Made by a program: the position numbers and the translations under genes
In this document: piece after piece, positions 7,349-15,613 of the stretch
How the letters are laid out: every line of letters begins with the position of its first letter
Numbering within the stretch: the stretch's first letter is position 1
The notes under the pieces: generated by a model
Seen by the model: the letters and a program-made list of their open reading frames with translations, nothing else
Database searches by the model: none
Told to the model about the DNA's origin: nothing
Origin: Acidobacteriota bacterium
Lineage (GTDB): Bacteria; Acidobacteriota; Vicinamibacteria; Vicinamibacterales; UBA2999
Assembly (NCBI GenBank): GCA_016192845.1
Contig: JACPTI010000064.1
Location: forward strand, 73,601 to 109,534
Direction of reading: 5' to 3'
Length of the DNA: 35,934 nucleotides

Positions 7349-10300
7349 GTGGACAAGGCGCCCGCTGACTCGCTTGTCGGCCGGACCGTGGCCTATTACG
7401 AGATCGTCGCGCGCCTGGGCGGCGGCGGCATGGGTCTCGTGTATGCGGCCCGCGATACCCGGCTGGGGCGCCGGGTCGCCCTCAAGTTCCTGCCGCCGCA
7501 GTGGAGCCACGACGAGAGCGCCAAGGAGCGCTTCATCCGCGAGGCGCAGGCGGCCTCCGCTACCGACCATCCCAACATCTGCACCATCCACGACATCGGC
7601 ACCACCGACGACGGCCAGCTGTTCATCGTCATGGCGCACTACGACGGCGAGACGCTGAAGCAGCGGCTCGAGCGAGGGCCTGTGAGCGTCGACGAGGCGC
7701 TCGACATCGCCGCGCAGGTCGCCGAAGGGCTTGCCAAGGCGCACGCGCAGGGGGTGATTCACCGCGACATCAAGCCGGGGAACCTGATGCTGACCGAAGA
7801 CGGGGTGAAGATTCTCGACTTCGGCCTCGCCAAGTTCGCTGACGCGCGGTTCAAGCTGACGCTCGAAGGGTCGACAATCGGCACGATCGCCTACATGTCG
7901 CCCGAGCAGGTGCGGGGCGACGAGGCCGACGCGCGCAGCGATGTGTGGGCGCTCGGGGCCGTGCTGTACGAGATGCTCGCCGGCGACGTGCCGTTCAAAG
8001 GCGGGTATCCGGAGGCGATCGCGCACGCGATCAAGAACGAGCCTCCTGCGCCGCTCCGCACGCAGCGGCCCGAAGTGTCCGAGGCGCTCGAGCAGCTCGT
8101 GTTCCGGGCACTGCACAAGGATCCGGTTGTGCGATTCCAGAGCGCGCGCGACATGGCGCGGGCGCTGCGGCGGCTGCAGGGACGGACGCTGCCGCTGGAT
8201 CTCCGGACTGAGCCGCTGCCGCACCTTGACGTCACCCCCGCCGTCATGCCGCGGCCGCGCCGGCGGACGACACGCCGCGGCCTCGCGGCCGCGGCGGTGC
8301 TTGCGGCTGCGGTGGTGGGCACGCCTCTCTGGGTATTCTCGCCGGTGGAGCGCATCCCGGTCGCCGTCGCACCCGTGGTGAACCAGACCGGCTACGCGGA
8401 ACTCGATCCTTACCGCCTGGCGCTGACCGAAGACCTGATTGCGCGACTGGCCGACTCACGAGTCGTCCGCGTGCTGCCGTACGAGCGCCTGCTGCAGATC
8501 GTCCGCCGCTTCCGCCAGCCGGACAACGACATCTCGAGCCGCGAGGCCCTGCAGGCCATTGCCACCCACACCGGCGCGCGCGCGATCATCATCCCCGCGC
8601 TGGTCTACGAAAACGGAGCCTGGCGGGCACGCGTCGAGTTTCGCAACCCCGGCACAGCGACCAACCGGGCCACGTACGACACAGAAGGCGTGGTGTCGTC
8701 GTTGCCAAAGGACGCCGTGTACGGACTGATGCCGGTGTTGGCCCGGGTCATCGATGAGCACTTCCTCGAGACGGGGTCGCGCCGTGCCTACTTCGCTGAG
8801 GTGGCCCGCGGCCTCGTGGTCCGCGCGCCGCCTCCGCGCTCCAGCCGGCTCCGCACGTTGGATGCCGCTGCAGCGCTCGAGCAGGGTCTCGACGCGTACG
8901 AGCGGCAGGAGTATGCCGCTGCGCTGCGCGCGTTCCTTGTTGCCGCCAAACAGGATCCGCGCAGTCCGGTGCCGCTTGCCTGGCAAAGCCGCGTCGCCCG
9001 GTTCATGCGTCGCGACAAAGAGGCCGCTGAGACGGCAGTCCAGGCCTTGCGTCTGCTCACCGATCAGACGCCCGAGGCGGACCGCTTGCTCGTGGAGGCG
9101 GCGGCAGCGGAATCACGCCGCGACAGCGCGGTCGCGGAAGCACGGTACCGGGAACTGGTAGCCCGCCATCCGGACGAACCCAACGGGCTGCTGGAGCTGG
9201 CGGCGTTCCTCGACCGCGAGTTGCGATTCGCGGAAGCCGCAGAGGCGTATCATGACGCGCTCCGAGCAGACGACCGCCTGGTCCGTCCGCATCTGGAGCT
9301 GTGCCGACTCTACGCGCCATTCCGACTCAACGATAGGGCCAACGCGCGACAACAAGGAGAGATAGCGCTCGCGCGCTACCGCGCACTCGCCTCGCGGGTC
9401 GGCGAGGCCCAGACCTTCTGGTGCCTGATTGACGTGCTGAGCGTCGGAGGCGAGGTAGAGCGTGACGAGGCCCGCCGCCATGCGGATGCCGCCGTGCGGA
9501 TCTTCGAGGATCTCGGGTACGAGTACAACCTGTCACGAGCGTACAACTACAGCGCCATCGCGGCGTTCAGGCAGAGACGGCTTGTCGAGGCCGTCTCGTT
9601 CTGGCAGCGATCGCTGGCAGCCGCCCGCACGGCCGGCAACGTTGGCCTCGAGGCCTCGGTACTGACGAATCTCGGCTCCACCCATGCCAACCTCGGGAAC
9701 GCAGGGCAAGCGATCGAGTATTTCCGTCGGAGCTACGAACTGTTCGAGGTCCTTAGCGAGGAGCTGCAGGCAGCGCAGAACCGGGCGAATGCTGCGGCGC
9801 TGGTGATCGATTACGGCGGCGGCCTCGAGATGGCGTTCCGCGATATCGGCAACGCCCTTGCGGTCTTTCGCAAACTGGGCAACCGGGACTACGAGGAGTT
9901 CTCGCTGCGCACCATCGCGGCGTATCACCGGAACGCCGGCCGGTACTCGGAGGCCGAGCGCGAGCTGAATCGGGCACGCGCGATCGCTCGGGAACGCAAC
10001 TTCCAGGAGCGAGTGGCGAGATTGACGATCGATCTGGCGCGCGTACGATTCGACGGGGCGCAGTACGCGACCGCGTCGGAACTGCTCACAGAAGCGCTCG
10101 GCGACGGTTCGGGCCCTTGGAGTGTGGAGGCTCGAATCCGCCTCGGGCGGACGCGCGTCCGCCTTGGGGATCGCGAGGGCGCGCAGGCCGACCTGACCCA
10201 GGCAGTGATCGACGAACAACGTGACGGCGCGCTCGTTCCCTTGTTCGAGCTGGCGAGGGGCGAGCTGGCCTACGACTCAGGACGACCCGGCGACGCCCGG

Positions 10301-10771
10301 CGGCATTTCGCCGCCGCGGCCGCCTACTGGAAGGACGACCGGCCGGACGAAGCCAGCGTCGAGGCGCGGGCGCGCCTGGGCCTCATCGACGCACTCGCGG
10401 GCACGGCGCGTGGCCTTGCAGACATTCGCGCAGGTCTCGATCATGCGCGCAGGATGGGCCGGCACTCCCTCGAGCAGCAGTGCCGCCTGTACCTCGCCCG
10501 CATCGCCATTGCCAATCGAAACATCGACGAAGGCCTTCGAATCCTGAACGAGATTCCTGCCGACGATCCGTCCCGGTCCCTCGGCCGCGAGCTGCGGGCT
10601 CAGGTGCACTACTGGCGGAGCCTGGCGCTCACGGCGCGGGGCGACGCCGTGGGCGCCGACAGCGAAGCAGGACGAGCGCGCGATCTGCTCGACCAACTGC
10701 GCGCATCGATGCCCGGCCAGTACAGCACGGCGTTCCTGTCGCGCCCGGACATTCGCATGGTAATCCAGTGA
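7349..10771 (+). CDS. Membrane serine/threonine kinase with TolB-like and TPR domains
   Basis: A 1140-residue Hanks-type kinase. The catalytic domain (about 18-285) is complete: glycine loop GGGGMGLVY, Lys46 in VALKF, HRDIKPGN (138-145), DFG (157-159) and YMSPEQ. A hydrophobic segment at about 308-330 (GLAAAAVLAAAVVGTPLWVF) predicts one membrane span. After it comes a TolB/FlgO-like domain (VAVAPVVNQTGYAELDPYRLALTEDLIARL), as found in many kinase or adenylate cyclase sensor proteins. From about residue 500 to the end there are many helical TPR-type repeats (AALEQGLDAYERQEYAAALRAF, NLGSTHANLGNAGQAIEYFRRSYELF). The likely role is membrane signalling with a protein-binding extracytoplasmic or scaffolding region. 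The start is GTG with GGAGAGG upstream. Two small paralogous genes follow 79 bp downstream on the same strand. Confidence 0.93.
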   Translation: MDKAPADSLVGRTVAYYEIVARLGGGGMGLVYAARDTRLGRRVALKFLPPQWSHDESAKERFIREAQAASATDHPNICTIHDIGTTDDGQLFIVMAHYDGETLKQRLERGPVSVDEALDIAAQVAEGLAKAHAQGVIHRDIKPGNLMLTEDGVKILDFGLAKFADARFKLTLEGSTIGTIAYMSPEQVRGDEADARSDVWALGAVLYEMLAGDVPFKGGYPEAIAHAIKNEPPAPLRTQRPEVSEALEQLVFRALHKDPVVRFQSARDMARALRRLQGRTLPLDLRTEPLPHLDVTPAVMPRPRRRTTRRGLAAAAVLAAAVVGTPLWVFSPVERIPVAVAPVVNQTGYAELDPYRLALTEDLIARLADSRVVRVLPYERLLQIVRRFRQPDNDISSREALQAIATHTGARAIIIPALVYENGAWRARVEFRNPGTATNRATYDTEGVVSSLPKDAVYGLMPVLARVIDEHFLETGSRRAYFAEVARGLVVRAPPPRSSRLRTLDAAAALEQGLDAYERQEYAAALRAFLVAAKQDPRSPVPLAWQSRVARFMRRDKEAAETAVQALRLLTDQTPEADRLLVEAAAAESRRDSAVAEARYRELVARHPDEPNGLLELAAFLDRELRFAEAAEAYHDALRADDRLVRPHLELCRLYAPFRLNDRANARQQGEIALARYRALASRVGEAQTFWCLIDVLSVGGEVERDEARRHADAAVRIFEDLGYEYNLSRAYNYSAIAAFRQRRLVEAVSFWQRSLAAARTAGNVGLEASVLTNLGSTHANLGNAGQAIEYFRRSYELFEVLSEELQAAQNRANAAALVIDYGGGLEMAFRDIGNALAVFRKLGNRDYEEFSLRTIAAYHRNAGRYSEAERELNRARAIARERNFQERVARLTIDLARVRFDGAQYATASELLTEALGDGSGPWSVEARIRLGRTRVRLGDREGAQADLTQAVIDEQRDGALVPLFELARGELAYDSGRPGDARRHFAAAAAYWKDDRPDEASVEARARLGLIDALAGTARGLADIRAGLDHARRMGRHSLEQQCRLYLARIAIANRNIDEGLRILNEIPADDPSRSLGRELRAQVHYWRSLALTARGDAVGADSEAGRARDLLDQLRASMPGQYSTAFLSRPDIRMVIQ

Positions 10772-10850
10772 TCGGGTTCGCACTGCGGGTCGTTGGTACG
10801 TTCAGGGAGTCCGTGCCCTACGAGGAAACAGCATCGCAAGGAGGTGACTA

Positions 10851-11279
10851 ATGTCCTGCTGCGAGATTATTCCCAATCAAAGCGTGCATTGGGCCGTGGT
10901 GCACGAGGACTTGTCTGGGATGGCCAAGGTGCGGCCGGCACGTCCGAGGTCTTACGTAGCGGGCGATCCGACGGATTCGGTTACTGTTGAGCAGCAAAGA
11001 ACCATCGGCAGGGATTCGATCGCCCCCGGCGACATTGGAAAAGGCAAGAAGCACGGCGGGGTGCCCAAAGGTCATGACGGACACTTCGAGGTCACACTCC
11101 GTTTCCAGAACAAGACGGAGGCTGAAGACGCCGCCTTGGCGGCCATCAGCAGGATCACGCAAGAGCCAACGAGCGGCATGTACAACCTGGTTCTTCACGT
11201 CCGTGCCATTCCACGCGCGCAGGCGCAAGCCAGGCTGGGACCCCCAAATCCCTACGCTCAGGTCTGCGTAATCTGGTAG
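10851..11279 (+). CDS. Small paralog 1 of an unrecognised CCEIIPNQ family
   Basis: A 142-residue protein I cannot assign. It begins MSCCEIIPNQSVHWAVVHED and ends NPYAQVCVIW. It shares these ends, a central IGKGK...GHD..F.VTLRF and SGMYN with the next gene, but carries about 20 extra residues (roughly 36-56). Cys3, Cys4, His13, His18 and the C-terminal Cys could bind a metal, but this is speculative. There is no signal peptide or membrane span. AAGGAGGTGA, a near-perfect anti-SD match, lies 4 bases before the ATG, predicting strong translation. It follows the kinase-TPR gene on the same strand and may be a substrate or effector of it. Confidence 0.8.
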   Translation: MSCCEIIPNQSVHWAVVHEDLSGMAKVRPARPRSYVAGDPTDSVTVEQQRTIGRDSIAPGDIGKGKKHGGVPKGHDGHFEVTLRFQNKTEAEDAALAAISRITQEPTSGMYNLVLHVRAIPRAQAQARLGPPNPYAQVCVIW

Positions 11280-11323
11280 CCTACGATCCCGTTCCACGAA
11301 AGACACACGCGAGGAGGTCGCCT

Positions 11324-11686
11324 ATGGGCTGCTGCGAGATCATTCCCAATCAGAGCGTGCATTGGGCAGTCACGCACGAGGATCCGAAGAACGGCAAAGA
11401 GATCGCCAGGTTCAGGACCTTCGACCCCATTCCACCGGGCGAGATCGGCAAGGGCAAGGGTCACGACAACAGGTTCCGCGTGACGCTGCGCTTTGCCGCC
11501 GGGCAGAAGGACAACGCCGTGCAGCAATTGCGTAACGCAGCGACACAGCTGGAGAATGCGACGCAGCCCGACCTCAAGACAGGGTTGTACAGCGTCTCTG
11601 TCGACGTAACGGCGCGGGAGACAACGGAAGAGAACACGAAGCCGAATCCAGGCAACCTGTATGCGCAGATCTGTGTCGTCTGGTGA
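11324..11686 (+). CDS. Small paralog 2 of an unrecognised CCEIIPNQ family
   Basis: A 120-residue protein, tandem paralog of the gene at 10851. It begins MGCCEIIPNQSVHWAVTHED and ends NLYAQICVVW. The shared middle reads IPPGEIGKGKGHDNRFRVTLRF, then a helix-like stretch (KDNAVQQLRNAATQLENA) and TGLYSVSVDV. At the nucleotide level the first 45 bases are nearly identical in the two genes while the middles differ strongly, so the termini are under constraint. GAGGAGG lies 6 bases before the ATG. The stop is 3 bp from the stop of the convergent kinase at 11690, leaving no space for a separate terminator. The function is unknown. Confidence 0.8.
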   Translation: MGCCEIIPNQSVHWAVTHEDPKNGKEIARFRTFDPIPPGEIGKGKGHDNRFRVTLRFAAGQKDNAVQQLRNAATQLENATQPDLKTGLYSVSVDVTARETTEENTKPNPGNLYAQICVVW

Positions 11687-11689
11687 CGC

Positions 11690-12565
11690 CTACTTGGGCG
11701 GCCACCACCGCCGGAGCAAAGGAACGCGCCACGCCCTCCCGAGCGTTGTCAGCGCGTCGCGCAGCTCTCGAGCCGACTGGTAGCGCGCTTCCGCGGGCTT
11801 GGCCAGGAGCCGCATGACAATCCGCTCCAGCGGCACGGGGCGATCGGGCGAGAGCCGGGTCAGCGGCAACGGCTCGTGTTCCAGGATGTTCGTGACCGTA
11901 TCGGACGGGGATGCTCCCCCAAACGGCAGCCTCCCCGTCGCCATCTCGTAGATCACGACCCCCAGTGAAAACAGGTCGCTCCGCGGGTCCAGCGGCAGTT
12001 GCAGGATCCGCTCGGGCGCCATGTAATTGACGGTGCCGATGGGCCGCCCCGGGATCGTCGACCCCCCGATCAGCGCTTGGCCGGACCCGGGGAGCATGAA
12101 CCGGCGGGCCAGCCCAAAATCGAGCACCTTCACCGTGCTCGTCGGCCCGACAATGATGTTCCCCGGCTTGATGTCGCGGTGCACGATCCCCGCGGTGTGT
12201 GCGGCCTCCAGCGCCGCGGTGACCTGCTGGGCGATCGCCACGACCTCGGAGGTCGAGAGCGGCTGCTGCGCCATGTGGAGCTTGAGGTTCCGTCCCTCCA
12301 CGCGCTCCATGGCAATGAAGGTGGCCCCGTCGTGCTCGTCGAACTCATAGATGGTGCAGATGTTCGGATGATTGAGGCCGGCAATCGTCTGCGCCTCGCG
12401 GCGAAGGCGGCGGGCCGCATCAGGGTCGCCGGCGAGCTCCTCGGGAAGGAACTTGAGCGCAACCGGCCGGCCCAGGTGGACGTCGACCGCCTCGTAGACC
12501 ACCCCCATGCCCCCCACCCCGAGCTTCCCCGTCACGCGGTAATGGGAAACGGTCGTCCCGACCAT
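11690..12565 (-). CDS. Soluble serine/threonine protein kinase
   Basis: A 291-residue Hanks-type kinase with only the catalytic domain: glycine loop GVGGMGVVY (16-24), Lys38 in VALKF, HRDIKPGN (129-136), DFG (149-151), GTVNYMAPERI. No membrane segment, propeller or TPR follows; the C-terminus ends in a basic LGRAWRVPLLRRWWPPK. Being soluble and divergent from the ECF sigma factor gene 106 bp away, it is a candidate cognate kinase of that sigma factor. Kinase/ECF pairs of this kind are known (ECF43-type EcfP and PknT of Vibrio). It converges on the small paralogs at 10851-11686. Confidence 0.93.
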   Translation of the reverse strand: MVGTTVSHYRVTGKLGVGGMGVVYEAVDVHLGRPVALKFLPEELAGDPDAARRLRREAQTIAGLNHPNICTIYEFDEHDGATFIAMERVEGRNLKLHMAQQPLSTSEVVAIAQQVTAALEAAHTAGIVHRDIKPGNIIVGPTSTVKVLDFGLARRFMLPGSGQALIGGSTIPGRPIGTVNYMAPERILQLPLDPRSDLFSLGVVIYEMATGRLPFGGASPSDTVTNILEHEPLPLTRLSPDRPVPLERIVMRLLAKPAEARYQSARELRDALTTLGRAWRVPLLRRWWPPK

Positions 12566-12671
12566 GGCGGCCAGAGGATAACAGGGTTACAGGGTCCCAG
12601 TTTGTTCGGTTGAGACCGCTTCTGTCGTTATGACTCACAGCAGGGGTTCCCGTCCCCTTGAGGAGGCTATG

Positions 12672-13310
12672 ATGCTGAGCCACGCAGCCATGACCGACCG
12701 CTCCCCCCGGCGGAGTCCTCCGGCCGAGGTGCCTCTCGACCCGCTCCTGAGCGACGAGCCGACAATTGAGCTGGTCATCCGGGCCCGCGGTGGCGACCGG
12801 CTCGCCGTGGAAGCGCTCCTCCAGCGGTGCCTGCCGGCGCTCACCCGGTGGGCGCACGGGCGGCTGCCCGCGGCGGCGCGCGGCGCCATCGATACGGGGG
12901 ACCTGGTGCAGGAAGCCGTGCTCCATGCGCTGCAGCGGCTCGACGTCTTCGAGCCGCGGCACGTCGGCGCCATGCAGGCGTACCTGCGGCAGTCGGTGAT
13001 CAACCGCATCCGCGACGAGGTGCGGCGCATCGCGCGCCACCCGGCCGCGGTGCCGATCGGCGAGGAGCATCCGTCCGACGCGACGTCGCCGCTCGAGTCG
13101 GCGATCCAGACCGAGTCGTACGAACGGTACCGGCGGGCGCTCGGGGCGCTCAAGCCGCGCGAGCGCGAGATGATCGTCGCGCGCGTGGAGGTGCAGTGGA
13201 GCCTGGCCGAGATCGCGCAGCGGTTCGGCCTGCGCAGCGTCGACGCGGCGCGCATGGCGGTCAGCCGCGCGCTGAAGCGGCTGTCGTCGCAGATGCGGCC
13301 ACAGGACTGA
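12672..13310 (+). CDS. ECF-family RNA polymerase sigma factor
   Basis: A 212-residue sigma-70 family regulator. Region 2 is seen as ELVIRARGGDRLAVEALLQRCLPALTRWAHGR followed by IDTGDLVQEAVLHALQRLDVF; region 4 is LKPREREMIVARVEVQWSLAEIAQRFGLRSVDAARMAVSRALKRL. GAGGAGG at 12660-12666 fits ATG 12672 with 5 nt spacing; ATG 12669 and a Met at 12690 are alternatives. In region 2.2 the usual acidic DxED core is replaced by DTGD, leaving a Thr and a Gly. In ECF43-type sigma factors such a lack of acidity is compensated by Thr phosphorylation, and a kinase gene lies divergently next door. No anti-sigma factor is visible. Confidence 0.92.
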   Translation: MLSHAAMTDRSPRRSPPAEVPLDPLLSDEPTIELVIRARGGDRLAVEALLQRCLPALTRWAHGRLPAAARGAIDTGDLVQEAVLHALQRLDVFEPRHVGAMQAYLRQSVINRIRDEVRRIARHPAAVPIGEEHPSDATSPLESAIQTESYERYRRALGALKPREREMIVARVEVQWSLAEIAQRFGLRSVDAARMAVSRALKRLSSQMRPQD

Positions 13311-13325
13311 CACACCCGTTTGGTG

Positions 13326-13356
13326 GTAGCCGGAAGCCTTCAGGCCTCCGGCTATC
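13326..13356. terminator. Bidirectional terminator-like palindrome
   Basis: TAGCCGGAAGCCTTC is mirrored by AGGCCTCCGGCTA with one mismatch, giving a GC-rich hairpin between the convergent sigma factor and propeller genes. No T-run follows. The sequence style resembles REP-like palindromes elsewhere in the window. Confidence 0.65.
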
Positions 13357-13360
13357 CGGG

Positions 13361-14290
13361 TCAGTTCGTCGGCCGCTGGCCTGCCGTCTCCTTGATCATC
13401 AGGAACCGCTGGCCATCAGGCGAGATGTCGTAGCTCGGGTTCGTCTGCCCGATTGGCGTCACGAAATACGCGCGGTCGAACACCACTTTCGGCTGGCCGA
13501 CGGCAAAGTTCTGGCTCGTGGTAATCGGCACCGCCATTAGCCGGCTGCCGTTCCTGTAAAACAGCTCGCTGCCCTTTGGATTCCAGACCGGCTGAATGCC
13601 GCCGTCGGTTGACACTTGCCGCTTCCGTCGATCGCCGGGGAGCTCCTGCACGTAGACCTGCGGCCCGCCGGACTCGGTCGACATGTACGCGAGCCAGTTG
13701 CCATCCGGCGAGTATCGCGGCGCCCCCTCGATGGCCGGTGTCGCGAGGAACGGGAACTCGACACGGTCGTTCAGCCGCAGCAGCCAGATGTCGGGACCGG
13801 TCGCTGGCGTCGCGTGGTACATCGCCGCGAACTGCCCGTTCGGCGAGAACGCGCGAAGCTGCTGCGCGATTGGCCCGATCGGCGGCGTCAGCCGCTCGGG
13901 CATGCCGCTCCCGTCGGCCATCTGCCAGTACGCCGCCGCGGGGCCGCCCTGCATGTTCGAATAAAAGGCGAGCCGCCGGCCGTCGGGCGTCCACACGGCG
14001 ATGTCGTTGGTCGTCCCCAGTTTGGTGAACTGCGTGAGGTTGCTGCAGGCCGGCAAATCGCACATCCAGATGTGCTCCTGCCCCTGCTCGCCGATGCTGA
14101 CGCCGAGGCGGCGGCCGTCGGGCGAAATGCGCGGGTTCTGATACAGACGTGCCGGCGCGCTGAGCGGCTGCTCGTTGCCCGCGCGATCGACCCACACCAG
14201 CGTGCGCGGCGCCGAGGGCGCCTGCTGGGTCGAGACCGTCACTGGGGTTATTGAGAGGATCACCAGGAGCGCACCGAGGCATGTACGCAT
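13361..14290 (-). CDS. Secreted TolB/WD40-like beta-propeller protein
   Basis: A 309-residue protein with a signal peptide (MRTCLGALLVILSITPVTVSTQQA) and PD40/TolB-type blades: NPRISPDGRRLGVSIGE, AVWTPDGRRLAFYSN, RYSPDGNWLAYMS, YDISPDGQRFLMIK. It closely resembles the C-terminal propeller of Acidobacterial kinase-propeller proteins but lacks any kinase domain, and the usual final NWTEELKR strand is absent because it ends ETAGQRPTN. It could be a free periplasmic propeller or a piece of an ancestral kinase fused to a signal peptide. AGGAGAT precedes ATG 14290 at good spacing, favouring an expressed gene. Confidence 0.75.
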   Translation of the reverse strand: MRTCLGALLVILSITPVTVSTQQAPSAPRTLVWVDRAGNEQPLSAPARLYQNPRISPDGRRLGVSIGEQGQEHIWMCDLPACSNLTQFTKLGTTNDIAVWTPDGRRLAFYSNMQGGPAAAYWQMADGSGMPERLTPPIGPIAQQLRAFSPNGQFAAMYHATPATGPDIWLLRLNDRVEFPFLATPAIEGAPRYSPDGNWLAYMSTESGGPQVYVQELPGDRRKRQVSTDGGIQPVWNPKGSELFYRNGSRLMAVPITTSQNFAVGQPKVVFDRAYFVTPIGQTNPSYDISPDGQRFLMIKETAGQRPTN

Positions 14291-14386
14291 AGGTATCTCC
14301 TTTCCGAACCACCGGTCGCTGAATGTATGGATGAGCCAGGTGCAGAAGCCTAACGTCGCGAGGCCGGTGTGTCAAATCCGCACACT

Positions 14387-14956
14387 TCAGTTCACCGGGA
14401 CGCGGCGTTTCAGCTCTTCTGTCCAGTTGAGCACGACGATGACCTGTGGTCCGCTCGTCGAACTGTCGGCTTCTTTGATCATGAGGAAGCGGCGTCCGTC
14501 GCGCGAGACGTCGTACGCCCGGACGCCAATTGGCTCGAAGTAGCTTCGCTCGAGGATCGTCTGCGGCGTGGCCGCTCGAAACCGGGCGGTGGTCTCGATC
14601 GCGACGGACGTCAAGCGCCCTTCCAGATCGATGTAGAACAGCTCACGGCCGCTTCGCGACCAGACCGGGTGCCTGCCGCCGGTCGTCGACACCTGCCATC
14701 GGCCGGTCTGCACGTTGGGAAACGGACGGACGACGATGTGGCTTGGATCGGACTCCAGGTATTGGTAGGCGATCCAGCGACCATCCGGCGAGACGTCGGC
14801 GTAGTATTCGCCAAACTGCGTAGCCACGAGCGGCGTCACATTGCGCGATCCCTTGAGCTCCATCGTCATGATGCCCAATCCCGGGTCCGAGCCAATTCCC
14901 GGTATCCCACATTTCAATGAACGGATCAGCGCGTCGCCACGCCGTTTCTGGAACAT
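14387..14956 (-). pseudogene. C-terminal remnant of a kinase-propeller protein
   Basis: A 189-residue open frame. From about residue 29 it is clear propeller sequence: VSPDGRWIAYQYLES, GRWQVSTTGGRHPVWSRSGRELFYID, YDVSRDGRRFLMIKEAD, ending VVLNWTEELKRRVPVN exactly as full-length family members end. The first 28 residues (MFQKRRGDALIRSLKCG...) match nothing I recognise, and no kinase domain lies upstream. It is therefore most likely the retained C-terminal end of a deleted kinase gene. The start codon has no good ribosome binding site. Confidence 0.7.
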
Positions 14957-15040
14957 TTCTGCGGCTGTTCACCCTCTCGCCTGGCGTTCCCGCATTCCCC
15001 TCTGCAGGCGGCCCACCGGTCGCCTGGTGGAGGGAATGCC

Positions 15041-15572
15041 ATGGGGACGCTGTCCAGACAGTTGGCCATCGGAGTCCTTGGCGCGCTTGAATTTGCTGGC
15101 GTCGGCGGGACAGCCTTCGCCACTCAGGCCGACCCACCCGCAATCGCGCTGGCGGCCCTCGATACAGCGCAGGGTTTGCATGGATCGAGGGTGCGAACCA
15201 ACAGCCAGATACTCGGAACGGTGATTCGTGAAGCGGCGGAGCGATCCCGGACGTTCAGCGCGCTCGTTGCCGCGATTGATGCCACCGACGGACTCGTCTA
15301 CCTCTGAGTCGGCACGTGTGGGCGCCTGCGGGCCTGTCTCCTGCATCGCCCTGGTCGTCGCCGGACCGCACCGAGTGCTCCACATTGTCGTCGACGTGCG
15401 ACGCGAGAATCTCGCGTTGACGGCGGCCATCGCACACGAGCTGCAGCACGCACTCGAGGTGCTCGGTGATGCGAGGGTCAGGACCGACGCAGACATCTTT
15501 GGCTTTTACAAGATCCGCAGTCTCGAGGTCAGAGGCGTGAGCGAAGTGCCGCCTGGGCTAAATTACTCATGA
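15041..15572 (+). pseudogene. Frameshifted secreted HELQH peptidase-like gene
   Basis: The first frame (15041-15307, ATG preceded by GGAGGG) gives a signal peptide (LAIGVLGALEFAGVGGTAFA) and then RSRTFSALVAAIDATDGLVYL before a stop. The neighbouring frame continues without a gap in sense: ESARVGACGPVSC..., DVRRENLALTAAIAHELQHALEVL, FGFYKIRSLEV, stopping at 15572. The HELQH motif is a HExxH zinc-peptidase-like signature of a secreted family common in Acidobacteria. A one-base indel near 15300 (TACCTCTGAGTC) explains the break. The C-terminus also looks shorter than usual. Either a true pseudogene or a sequencing/assembly error; with decay all around, the former is favoured. Confidence 0.7.
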
Positions 15573-15607
15573 GTATTTTTGCCTGCTGTCACAAATAGTC
15601 GTATGCT
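15564..15607 (+). promoter_or_regulatory. Palindromic operator and leaderless-type promoter of the DUF4143 gene
   Basis: A perfect 12-bp palindrome TACTCATGAGTA (15564-15575) is followed by TTGCCT (15579-15584), 17 bp, and TATGCT (15602-15607). The ATG at 15614 is 6 bases after the -10, where transcription would begin, and no Shine-Dalgarno is present. The palindrome next to the -35 is a plausible repressor or activator site. Confidence 0.55.
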
Positions 15608-15613
15608 GCCAAC

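Noticed and set aside
13361..14290. Truncated kinase pseudogene
   Set aside because: It has its own signal peptide and a well-placed AGGAGAT, so a functional secreted propeller is more likely, although its origin may be a kinase gene.
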